Assembly (NCBI GenBank): GCA_030432695.1 | Contig: JAUILN010000022.1 | Coordinates: 1-64,000 of the forward strand | Length of the DNA stretch: 64,000 bases | Origin: a bacterium | GTDB lineage: Bacteria; Planctomycetota; UBA1135; UBA2386 | Reading direction: 5' to 3' | In this document: piece after piece, positions 36,039-43,747 of the stretch | Layout: each line of letters starts with the position of its first letter | Position numbering within the stretch: position 1 is the first letter of the stretch | Program-made: the position numbers and the translations under genes | Notes under the pieces: generated by a model | Told to the model about the DNA's origin: nothing | The model's database searches: none | What the model saw: only the letters and a program-made list of their open reading frames with translations

Positions 36039-37196
36039 TCAACGGGTCGAGGACGGTCCCCAAGTGGCGACGGCCGGCGCGTCGTCGGGCCAATGTAGCG
36101 GGGGCAGCGGGCCGATGCGGTCGCTGCGGGCGTCGCGCAGCGAGACGCGGAGGATGCGCTCGAGTCCTGGCGGATCACCGGCCAGCAGGCCGCGTTCGCC
36201 AAGGCGCTCGAGTAGCACCGCGTAGCCATCGCGCCAGCGCTGGACGTGGCGGGCGATCTGTTCGTCGAAGGTTCCCTTCAGAAGGTCGATCCGCTGGTAC
36301 TCGTAGCAATCCAGCCGAGAGTTCATCCGAGTCCACGACCCGGGGCGGGACGCAGCGCGCTCCAGCCAGACCAACAGGTCGTCCGGGCGGTGAGGGAATG
36401 GCCGGGTGGTCGGTTCCCGGAGGCGGTCGTCGCAGATCTCGCGGGTCAGGTGGAGCATCGCACCGTCGCCGCGCCCCGGGACCACCGCGAGCACGTCACC
36501 CGGTCGGGGCAAGCTGGTGAACCGCCAGACCGCGAGCGGAGGCAGGCCCTCGGGCAGGCGGGGCGGCTTGAACCCGAGGGCAGCGGTGCCGCCGCCGGTC
36601 GACGAACGGAAGCCGGGTTCTTCGAGGTCGACGACGTCGAGGTCGGCCTCGAGGCGCAGGTGGTCGAGGAGGAAGGCGACGAACGCCGGGTCGGGATCGA
36701 GGGCCAGCAGATGTCCGGTCGCGTGGAACAGGCCCTGCTCGCGGCGGTCGCGGTGCTCGCGCCGCAGCCAGCGGAGCAGGATGTGCTTGCGGCCGGCTGG
36801 GCGGCGGGCGACCAGCAGCAGGAGGGCCGGGCGGAGCACGACGTCCTGGTCGAGTGCGGTGAGCAGCGCGTCGGGGAGGTCGGCGTCCAGGCGAACGCAG
36901 GCGTCGACCATGGCGACGCGCGCGCAGCGAGCGCGGAGGTCGTCGCCGGTGACTACCTGGCGGCCGAGGGCCTCGCGCAACTCGGGGACCAGTTCGGCGA
37001 GTCCGTGTTCGCCGGCGAGGTAGCCGCCCCAGGCGAGGGTCTCCGGCCGTCCCGAGCCGAGACGCGAGCGCACGTCTTCGAGGAGCGGCCGATCGAACGC
37101 CCGCTCGAGGGCCCGGCCGGGGTTCTCCGCGGCCTGCGCTGCGGTGGCCGGCGCCAGAACGGCGAGGGCGGTCAGGAGCGAGGGGAGGAGCCGCAT
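36039..37196 (-). CDS. exported helical protein, tandem paralogue B
   Basis: ATG at 37196 (MRLLPSLLTALAVLAPATA) gives a signal peptide and 385 residues; an ATG 21 bases upstream is less likely. It repeats the neighbour's landmarks: AFDRPLLEDVRSRLGSGRP, LAWGGYLAGEHGL, CARVAMVDACVRLDADLP and RSDRIGPLPPLHWP. It lies 24 bp upstream of paralogue A's start. The pair likely arose by duplication. Function unknown. Confidence 0.75.
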   Translation of the reverse strand: MRLLPSLLTALAVLAPATAAQAAENPGRALERAFDRPLLEDVRSRLGSGRPETLAWGGYLAGEHGLAELVPELREALGRQVVTGDDLRARCARVAMVDACVRLDADLPDALLTALDQDVVLRPALLLLVARRPAGRKHILLRWLRREHRDRREQGLFHATGHLLALDPDPAFVAFLLDHLRLEADLDVVDLEEPGFRSSTGGGTAALGFKPPRLPEGLPPLAVWRFTSLPRPGDVLAVVPGRGDGAMLHLTREICDDRLREPTTRPFPHRPDDLLVWLERAASRPGSWTRMNSRLDCYEYQRIDLLKGTFDEQIARHVQRWRDGYAVLLERLGERGLLAGDPPGLERILRVSLRDARSDRIGPLPPLHWPDDAPAVATWGPSSTR

Positions 37197-37257
37197 CGAA
37201 GAGCAGCAACGGAGCACGCGCTGTCCGGTTCGCCGCGGTGTTCCGGAAGCGGTCGGA

Positions 37258-39153
37258 TCAGCTTCGCCGACCGGTGACCTCGGCGATCAAACCCAGGAGT
37301 CGGTCGAGATCGACGGGCTTCACCAGTTTCGCGGCGAAGCCGGCTTCGTCCAGGCGGTTCGCGGTCTCGGGGTCGCCGAAACCGGTCATCGCGATGCACG
37401 GCAGCTGGTCGAGATCGGGCAGGCGACGCAGGCGCGAGGCGAGTTCCACGCCGTCGAAGTCGGGAAGCGCGAGATCGAGGAGCGCGGCGTCGGGGCGGAA
37501 CTCCTCGGCCCGTTGGAGGGCCTCCGCACCGCCCGGTGCACCGACGACCTCGCAGGAATCGGCGAGCAGTTCGCACAGGGCGTGGAGCGAGTCGAGGTGG
37601 TCGTCGACCACCAGGACCCGCAATCCTCCCAGATCGGCTGGCGCGCCAGGCGGCGGCTCGGGTGGTCCGGAGTGGTCGCCGAGGCGGCGCGGCAGCATGA
37701 GTCGGACGGTCATGCCCTGACCGGTCCCTCCGCTGTGCGCGGTGACGCTGCCGCCATGCAGTTGCACGAGTTCCTTCACCAGGCTGAGCCCGACCCCGAG
37801 CCCCGCGGATCCCGGTCGCCCCTTGTAGAACAGGTCGAAGATCTTGTGGTGCTGCGCCGGCTCCAGCCCGATCCCGGTGTCGGAGATCTCGATCGAGACC
37901 TCGCGTGGGCTCGCCACCGCGCCGATGCGGATCAGGCCGGGCTCCGGGGTGTAGTTCGCGGCGTTGCTCAGCAGGTTGACGAGGATCTGCTCGAGTCGGA
38001 TCGGATCGGCGACGAGATCCAGGTCGGGCGGTTCGATCGAGACTTCCAGCCGGTGGCGCGAGGCCTGCAGCGCAGCGCTCAGGGTGCCCTGCGCGTGCTC
38101 GACGATCGTCGCGAGGCGGCACCGCTCGCGACGCAGCTCCAGCTGACCGTTGGTGATCCGGCCCACGTCGAGCAGATCGTTGAGCAGGATCGTCATGTGC
38201 GCCGTCTGCCGCGCCATCGACTCCAGATGGGCGGAGTGGCGGTCCGGGTCGGGGCTGCGGCGGAGCCGCTCGATCGAGTGCACCAGCGAGCCGAGCGGAT
38301 TGCGGAGTTCGTGACCGAGGGCGACCAGGAACTCGTTCTTGCGCTCGTCGGTGCGGCGCAGGGCCTCCTCGCTGCGGTGGCGGTCGGTGACGTCGAGGAC
38401 GCTGCCGACGATCCGTCGTGCCTGTCCGGCTTCGAACACCACCAGGCCCCGGGCCCGGACCCAGCGCAGTTCCCCGGTGCGGCGATGGATCACGCGGTAT
38501 TCAGCCGAGTACTCGCCTCCGTGGAGTGGGTCGAGCGCGCTTTCGATCGCGAGGCGGACGGGTTCGCGGTCGTCCTCGTGCAGACCCTCGAAGAAGGTCG
38601 AGAGCCGGACCTCCTCCTCGGGATCCAGCCCCCAGATCGCGCGGATCATCGGTTCCCACTCGATGCGGTTCTCGAGCACGTGGAACTCGTAGATGCCGAT
38701 CTGTGCGGTTTCCTTGGCGACGCGGAGCCGCTGTTCGCTGGCCCTCAGCGCCAGGTCGCGATGCAGCTGCTCGGTGATGTCGGTGGAGATCACGGAGACG
38801 CCGATCAGGCCGCCGTCGCAGTCGCGGATCGGCGATGCGTTGATCGAGATGTCCATCAGCCGGCCTTCGCGGTGCCGGCGCCGCGTTTGGAAACCTCGGA
38901 TGATCTCGCCCTGGCTGACCCTGTCGATGATCTCGCGGATCTCGTGGCGTCGTTCGTCGGGAACGATCGGTTCCAGGGAGCGGCCGAGCATCTCGGCGGC
39001 GGTGTAGCCGTACATCCGCTCGGCCGACGAGTTCCACGACGTGATGCGACCCGTGAGGTCCTTGCTCAGGATCGCGTCGTTGGAGTGTTCGACGATCGCC
39101 GCCAGGTGGGCGCGTAGTCGGTGGTCGTCGGAGTGGGATGCGTCGTGGGTCAT
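37258..39153 (-). CDS. PAS-PAS hybrid histidine kinase with receiver
   Basis: ATG at 39153 (MTHDASHSDDHRLRAHLAAI) gives 631 residues with no membrane helix, so it is cytoplasmic. It has two PAS domains (about 12-130 and 145-265), a HisKA region with His281 in GHELRNPLGSL, an ATPase with NLLSNAANYTPEPG and GVGLSLVKEL, and a C-terminal receiver with VLVVDDH and phosphoacceptor Asp560 in LLDLALPDFDG. It probably passes phosphate internally and to an unlinked partner. No response regulator gene is adjacent. Confidence 0.94.
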   Translation of the reverse strand: MTHDASHSDDHRLRAHLAAIVEHSNDAILSKDLTGRITSWNSSAERMYGYTAAEMLGRSLEPIVPDERRHEIREIIDRVSQGEIIRGFQTRRRHREGRLMDISINASPIRDCDGGLIGVSVISTDITEQLHRDLALRASEQRLRVAKETAQIGIYEFHVLENRIEWEPMIRAIWGLDPEEEVRLSTFFEGLHEDDREPVRLAIESALDPLHGGEYSAEYRVIHRRTGELRWVRARGLVVFEAGQARRIVGSVLDVTDRHRSEEALRRTDERKNEFLVALGHELRNPLGSLVHSIERLRRSPDPDRHSAHLESMARQTAHMTILLNDLLDVGRITNGQLELRRERCRLATIVEHAQGTLSAALQASRHRLEVSIEPPDLDLVADPIRLEQILVNLLSNAANYTPEPGLIRIGAVASPREVSIEISDTGIGLEPAQHHKIFDLFYKGRPGSAGLGVGLSLVKELVQLHGGSVTAHSGGTGQGMTVRLMLPRRLGDHSGPPEPPPGAPADLGGLRVLVVDDHLDSLHALCELLADSCEVVGAPGGAEALQRAEEFRPDAALLDLALPDFDGVELASRLRRLPDLDQLPCIAMTGFGDPETANRLDEAGFAAKLVKPVDLDRLLGLIAEVTGRRS

Positions 39154-39298
39154 CGCGGCATGGGGGCCACCCGCAAGATGACGCGGATCGCGTGCGATGA
39201 CCACCCCTGTCGTGTGGCGATGCGGTGTGTCGCGCACCGCAGCGGGTCGCGGGCGGACGGCACCGAGCCGGATGCCGGCCCGGGCAGCAGTTCGAGGA

Positions 39299-39958
39299 TC
39301 AGAGGTTCTCGCGATGGATCGGGCCGAGCCGGAGATCGAGATCGTGGACCGCGCGGAAGCCGTAGTTCCCGTCGGTCGGGATGCGGACGGTCGGGCAGCG
39401 GAACACCTCCTGGCCATTCACGAGGAAGCGGGTGTCGGATGCACCGACTTCCACCGCCAGCTCGTTGGAGGCGATGCCCTCGGGGTCCTCGGCGCGGATC
39501 GCGGGGTGCGCAGTCCACGGCGCCAGATCGGCGGTGTCGGCGCCGCTCCGGAGCTTCACCAGGAACTGGCCGTCGCCACGGACCAGGAAGTACGTGTAGC
39601 GCTGGTCGTTGCCGGCCAGGTCGAGGCCGCCGAACAGCAGACCCGCACCATGCGGGTGCTCGTGCGAGTCGACGTGCGTGACGCGCGCCTTCAACCTATA
39701 GCTGCCCTCGGCGAGAGCTTGGGGATGCCAGAGCACCACGTTCGGGCCGATCGTCGCCTCGTAGCCGTCGTCGTCGGGAGCGGCGGCGAAGCGGACGTCC
39801 TGGCTGGTCGCGGCCGGGTCGTCGAAGCGGGCCTGCCAGCCGGGGACGAACAGGCCGCCGGCGGCGACGGCGCGGTCGGGGTCGGCCTGCTCGGTGCACG
39901 CGGCGGTGGAGAGCAGGCAGAGGAGCGGAGCCAGAAGGGGGAAGGCCGGTCGGCGCAT
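39299..39958 (-). CDS. lipoprotein with 3-keto-disaccharide-hydrolase/concanavalin-like fold
   Basis: The 219-residue product has a lipobox (LLSTAAC, Cys21). The wording YRLKARVTHVDSHEHPHGAGLLFGG, then YTYFLVRGDGQFLVKLR, VEVGASDTRFLVNGQEVF and YGFRAVHDLDLRLGPI matches the jelly-roll family that includes DUF1080-type proteins. No catalytic residue was identified. It may bind a carbohydrate outside the cell. It reads away from the VIT protein, with a REP-like hairpin between. Confidence 0.7.
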   Translation of the reverse strand: MRRPAFPLLAPLLCLLSTAACTEQADPDRAVAAGGLFVPGWQARFDDPAATSQDVRFAAAPDDDGYEATIGPNVVLWHPQALAEGSYRLKARVTHVDSHEHPHGAGLLFGGLDLAGNDQRYTYFLVRGDGQFLVKLRSGADTADLAPWTAHPAIRAEDPEGIASNELAVEVGASDTRFLVNGQEVFRCPTVRIPTDGNYGFRAVHDLDLRLGPIHRENL

Positions 39959-39982
39959 GGGTCACATCATGCCCGGCGTACA

Positions 39983-40013
39983 TTTACAACGGGTGCCTGG
40001 CACCGGTTGTAAA
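39983..40013. repeat. solitary REP-like palindrome with GTGCC/GGCAC core
   Basis: TTTACAAC (39983-39990) pairs with GTTGTAAA (40006-40013) around GGTGCC-T-GGCACC. The whole is a 31-nt palindrome with one mismatch. The core GTGCCTGGCAC differs by one central base from the GTGCCAGGCAC cores of the 30056-30679 array, so it belongs to the same motif family. It lies just past the stop of the VIT protein gene, where it could also act as a 3' hairpin. Confidence 0.7.
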
Positions 40014-40016
40014 AGT

Positions 40017-42266
40017 CTACCGGGAGCCGGAGACCGGGGAGCCGGAGACGGTGGTGTCGTAGCGGACGCCGCGCGGCATGGGGGCGGGGACGCGGACCGT
40101 GGTGCCGTGGTCGCCAGCCGTGACCTCGCTGGCGTCGACGGCGAGGAACGAGGTGAAGTCGGAGGCGAGGCCGTACTCGAGTGCGAGTGCGCGGATCTCG
40201 TCCTCGAGTTCCTGCGGGGTGGGGGCCCAGGACATCGCGTCGTGCAGCGTGCGGATCCGGGCGCGGGCCCACAGCTTCGGCAGCGTCGCGTCGGCGCGGG
40301 CTTCGCCCACGGCGAGTTCATGGCTGCGCTCCAGGTTGCCGGCGCGGCCGGTGAGGCGGATCGATGCCGGGAGCGGGCCGCGGACCCGGCCGTGGACCAG
40401 GACCGGTCGGCCGGCGAAGGCATCGGGCAGGCGCGCGGGTTCCACTCCGTGCACGTCCGCGCCCTGCCAGTCGATGCGCAGGTCGGCGAGTGCCGGCTTC
40501 TCGATCCGGCGGAACAGGGCGTCGACCTGGTCGCGGGACGAGTCGTCGACGTCGACGAAGGCGGCGACGCCGCGGCCGAGGCTGGCCATGCGCTCCAGCA
40601 GGTAGCGGTTCGGCGACGAGCCGATGCCGAAGCTGAAGATCCGCGCGTCGCCGACGTGGTCGTGGACCGCGCGCAGGATGTCGCGCTCGTTGCCGATGAA
40701 GCCATCGGTGAGGAAGGTGACGATGCGGCGGCGGCCGGGTTCGGTTCGCGGCTGCAAGGCAGCGCGAATGCCCTGCTCCATCATCGTGCCGCCAGTCGCC
40801 TCGAGGCCGTCGACGTAGGCGAGCGCGCGGCGCAGGTTCTCGGGAGTCGCGGGCAGGGCGTCGGGACCCAGAGCCGAGCTCTGGTCACTGAAGCGGATCA
40901 CCCGCAGCGTGTCGGTTGCGCGTAGATCGTCGAGGCAGCGACGGATCGTCCGCTTGCAGGCGGCCAGCGGCTCACCTTCCATGCTGCCGGAGCAGTCGAC
41001 CACGAAGACCATCTCGCGGGGTTGCGCCTCGATGTCGTCGTGCGCCGGATCTTCGGGTGGCTGGATCAGCATCGTGAACCAACCCTCCCCCGACTCGGGA
41101 TCGCGATGCACCGCGACCGCGCCGTGCAGGCCGTCGCCCTTCGGCGCGAAGCGCAGCACGAAGTCGCGGTTGGGCACGTCGTCGCGGCGCAGCGCGAGGT
41201 CCGCCGAGTGATCGTCCGGTCGCTCGATGGTCACCGGGTGGCTGTCGCAGGTGACCGCGCCCAGCGGCATCCGCGCATCGACGTGGACCTTCAGTCCGAG
41301 CACGTGGGGCGCGTCGGCCGAACGCTGCAGGTAACCGACCTCGGTGGCCTGGCCGCTGGATCCGGGGCGATGGCTGGCTGCGACCGCGCCCACGCCGTCG
41401 CGCGAACCGGCCGGGTTGAAGCGCGGGCCGACGACGGTGGGCACCACCATCTCGAACGCGCCATCGCGCCACGGCAGCGTCTGGAAGTAGGTCGTCGCCA
41501 CGTCGATGGTCTGGCCGGGTTCGATGTTGGCGACCGACTGCGTGAAGATGTTCGGGCGGTCCTGGCTGAGGAGGGTGGCGCGGTGGCCGGCAGCCCGTGC
41601 GGCTTCGTAGATGCGCTGCGCCTCCTCGCGCTCGCGGACGATGCCGCGGATCCGCCGGTCGCCGATCTGCATCACGAAGTCGCTGATGGCGGCGTCCTGC
41701 GGTAGCGGGAAGACATAGACGGCTTCGATCTTGCTCGCGTAGGGGTTCTCGAAGCGGTGGGTGACGGTGACGGACGCGAGGTTCAGCGTGACGCGGCCGT
41801 CGACGTCGGTGCGGGCGAGGGGGAGGGGTTGGCCGAGGTCGTCGTCGCCGAGCTTGGCGCGGAGGCTGGCGATGTGTTCGGGGCCGTAGCGTTCCTTCGT
41901 GCCGTCGGCGCGCTCGATGACGACGTAGTCGTCGAAATCGGTTCCGGCCGGGATGTTCCGGACGCTCGGCGGGATGAATCTCGACTTGCCATCGGGCAGG
42001 AACTCGAGGCCGGGTGGACCGAGTGCGGAGGTCCCTGCGCCGGTGAGCCCTCTCCCGTCGTTGATCAGTCCACGACTCGCGTTGTCGTCGAGCCCGTTGG
42101 TGATGTCGTCCAATCGAGACTCCCCTCTGCTCCAGCCGGAGCCGGCGAGCTGATCGGGACCTTCCCCGTCGGGAGCGTGGCACGCGAACGTGCAGGCGAG
42201 GAGGAGCGTCAGGATTGCCGCGCAGGCGCTGGCTCGGGTTCGCATCGTGTTCGGTCGCATTGTCAT
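40017..42266 (-). CDS. VIT and VWA domain lipoprotein
   Basis: ATG at 42266 overlaps the upstream gene's stop (ATGA). The 749-residue product has a lipoprotein-type N-terminus (Cys25 or Cys29). Residues about 150-260 form a VIT domain: VTLNLASVTVTHRFENPYASKIEAVYVFPLP and an REREEAQRIYEAA helix. A VWA domain follows, with an intact metal site DCSGSMEG (Asp424) and FLTDGFIGNE. VIT/VWA proteins are exported adhesion or signalling proteins of unclear role. Last gene of the sigma factor/dockerin/cohesin operon. Confidence 0.93.
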   Translation of the reverse strand: MTMRPNTMRTRASACAAILTLLLACTFACHAPDGEGPDQLAGSGWSRGESRLDDITNGLDDNASRGLINDGRGLTGAGTSALGPPGLEFLPDGKSRFIPPSVRNIPAGTDFDDYVVIERADGTKERYGPEHIASLRAKLGDDDLGQPLPLARTDVDGRVTLNLASVTVTHRFENPYASKIEAVYVFPLPQDAAISDFVMQIGDRRIRGIVREREEAQRIYEAARAAGHRATLLSQDRPNIFTQSVANIEPGQTIDVATTYFQTLPWRDGAFEMVVPTVVGPRFNPAGSRDGVGAVAASHRPGSSGQATEVGYLQRSADAPHVLGLKVHVDARMPLGAVTCDSHPVTIERPDDHSADLALRRDDVPNRDFVLRFAPKGDGLHGAVAVHRDPESGEGWFTMLIQPPEDPAHDDIEAQPREMVFVVDCSGSMEGEPLAACKRTIRRCLDDLRATDTLRVIRFSDQSSALGPDALPATPENLRRALAYVDGLEATGGTMMEQGIRAALQPRTEPGRRRIVTFLTDGFIGNERDILRAVHDHVGDARIFSFGIGSSPNRYLLERMASLGRGVAAFVDVDDSSRDQVDALFRRIEKPALADLRIDWQGADVHGVEPARLPDAFAGRPVLVHGRVRGPLPASIRLTGRAGNLERSHELAVGEARADATLPKLWARARIRTLHDAMSWAPTPQELEDEIRALALEYGLASDFTSFLAVDASEVTAGDHGTTVRVPAPMPRGVRYDTTVSGSPVSGSR

Positions 42267-42712
42267 CGGCCCTCTCCCGAGGCCTGGACTTCGAGGTGCG
42301 CTTCGAAACGACGGCCTTCCGCATCCGCGGTGACCGCGCTCCGCAGCACGGGTGTCAAGTTGCCGGACGACCCATTGGTCGTCACGTGCAGGCGGGCGAC
42401 GCGCAGCTTGCCGCGCGGCAGCTCATCGCCCACGGCGAGTGCGGCGAGGACGATCCGATCGCCCTGCAATGCCTTGGGGTCATAACGCGGCGCGTCGCGG
42501 AACGCGGCGGGCTCGCCGCCTTCGACGCCGACCAGCAAGGCACCCTCCACGGTGACCTCGAGCTGCCACGCCGCGAGCGGGATCGCGCCAGTGTCGACGA
42601 CCACGTCGAGGACCTGGAAGCCAGGCGCGTGCGTCGCGGCAGGATCCTGCGGCGGGTTGCCGAACGCGAGCAGCGCGGCGGCGAGGGTCACCAGCAGTCG
42701 GAACGCGATCAT
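42263..42712 (-). CDS. secreted cohesin-like protein
   Basis: ATG at 42712 overlaps the upstream stop (ATGA). The 149-residue product has a signal peptide (MIAFRLLVTLAAALLAFG), then a single beta-rich domain. Its wording, FQVLDVVVDTGAIPLAAWQLEVTV, VGVEGGEPAAFRDAPRYDPK, IVLAALAVGDELPRGKLRVARLHV, follows cohesin and related jelly-roll modules. It stands next to a gene with a dockerin-like tail, which supports a binding pair. The cohesin call is inference from pattern. Confidence 0.6.
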   Translation of the reverse strand: MIAFRLLVTLAAALLAFGNPPQDPAATHAPGFQVLDVVVDTGAIPLAAWQLEVTVEGALLVGVEGGEPAAFRDAPRYDPKALQGDRIVLAALAVGDELPRGKLRVARLHVTTNGSSGNLTPVLRSAVTADAEGRRFEAHLEVQASGEGR

Positions 42713-43089
42713 CGGTCCCTCCGCGGTCGCAGGCTCACGACCCGGTCGAGGATCCGGTCGGCGTCCGCCGCATCCAGCCGACCGTCCCCGGTCAGGTCGA
42801 GGCGGGCGGTCTCGTCGGGATCGGCCAGGCCGCGGGCGACGCGCCACGCATCGGCGACGTCCAGCGTGCGCGGCTCGTCGAGCGCTCGCGTGCCGAGCCA
42901 GCACAGGGCGACGATCGCTGCGGCCGCCGCCACGCTGCCGATCCGGACCAGCCGCAGCCGGCGCCGCCGTCGCACGTGCCCGGCCGCCGCCTCGTGCCCC
43001 AGGCCGACAATCGCCGCGTCCAGATCCGCCGGCACCTCGGGCGCGTCCTGGCGGAAGCGGGCCCGCAGCAGCTTCTCGAGGTCGTCCAT
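42709..43089 (-). CDS. single-pass membrane protein with dockerin-like tail (candidate anti-sigma)
   Basis: The 126-residue protein has a cytoplasmic N-terminal stretch of about 45 residues, a basic stop-transfer patch (RRRRLRLVR), one membrane helix (about 48-67) and a C-terminal tail. The tail, LDVADAWRVARGLADPDETARL then DLTGDGRLDAADADRILDRVV, has the type I dockerin calcium-loop pattern (98-109). Placed 33 bp after an ECF sigma gene, it occupies the position of an anti-sigma factor. No zinc-binding ZAS motif is visible. Its stop overlaps the cohesin-like gene's start. Confidence 0.7.
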   Translation of the reverse strand: MDDLEKLLRARFRQDAPEVPADLDAAIVGLGHEAAAGHVRRRRRLRLVRIGSVAAAAAIVALCWLGTRALDEPRTLDVADAWRVARGLADPDETARLDLTGDGRLDAADADRILDRVVSLRPRRDR

Positions 43090-43122
43090 CGTGGCATGGG
43101 GGGCCGCGGGGGCAACCAGGGT

Positions 43123-43674
43123 TCACTCGTGTTCGAGTTTCTCGCGCAGTTGCCGCAGCGCGTTGTGCAGCCGCGACTTGGCGGTGCCGACCGGGATGTC
43201 GAGCGCGGCGGCGATCTCCTCCAGCGACAGCTCGTCGGCGAAGCGCAGGCCGAGGATCTCCTGCTGCAGCGGGCCGAGGCCCTGGAACCAATCCCGCAGG
43301 TCGTCGCCGAAGCCGGGTGGTGGCTCCGGGCTCGGCAGGGCGTCGGGATCCCCGTCGCCGTCGGGATATCGCTCGCGGCGCACGCGATGGTCGCGAACCA
43401 GATGGCGAGCCACGGGGTAGAGCAGGGTCGACAGGCGGTGGCGCAGCTCCAGGTCGGGGGCGCGGCGGGCCAGCCACGCGAAGGTCTCCTGCAGGACGTC
43501 GAGGGCCAGCTCGTTGTCGGCACCCCCGAAGCGCATTGCGACCCGCAGCACGAAGGCGCGGTGGCGCTCGTAGAGCTGTCGGAACGCGTCTCCATCGCCG
43601 CGGCGGAACGCGTCGAGGAGGGCGCGGTCGGAGCGCTCCTCCTCGTCCGTCCCGTCCCGCCGCGCGTCGTTCAT
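43123..43674 (-). CDS. ECF sigma factor
   Basis: The 183-residue protein has region 2 (LYERHRAFVLRVAMRFGG, LALDVLQETFAWLAR) and region 4 (LGLRFADELSLEEIAAALDIPVGTAKSRLHNALRQLREKL), a full helix-turn-helix with the typical VGTAKSRL. It opens the operon with the membrane protein, cohesin-like protein and VIT/VWA lipoprotein. Transcription of these genes may be its own target. The gene is divergent from the phosphatase gene across 73 bp. Confidence 0.93.
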   Translation of the reverse strand: MNDARRDGTDEEERSDRALLDAFRRGDGDAFRQLYERHRAFVLRVAMRFGGADNELALDVLQETFAWLARRAPDLELRHRLSTLLYPVARHLVRDHRVRRERYPDGDGDPDALPSPEPPPGFGDDLRDWFQGLGPLQQEILGLRFADELSLEEIAAALDIPVGTAKSRLHNALRQLREKLEHE

Positions 43675-43747
43675 GCACCGCAGCCTACGCCGATCTTGAT
43701 CGACTCACCACGGAGCCCACCGCGGACCGGTGGCTATCGTCGCGGCG

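Noticed and set aside
39221..39241. Terminator after the 39299-39958 lipoprotein gene
   Set aside because: A 7-bp perfect stem exists (TGCGGTG/CACCGCA) but is 58 nt past the stop and has no T-run; too weak to annotate.
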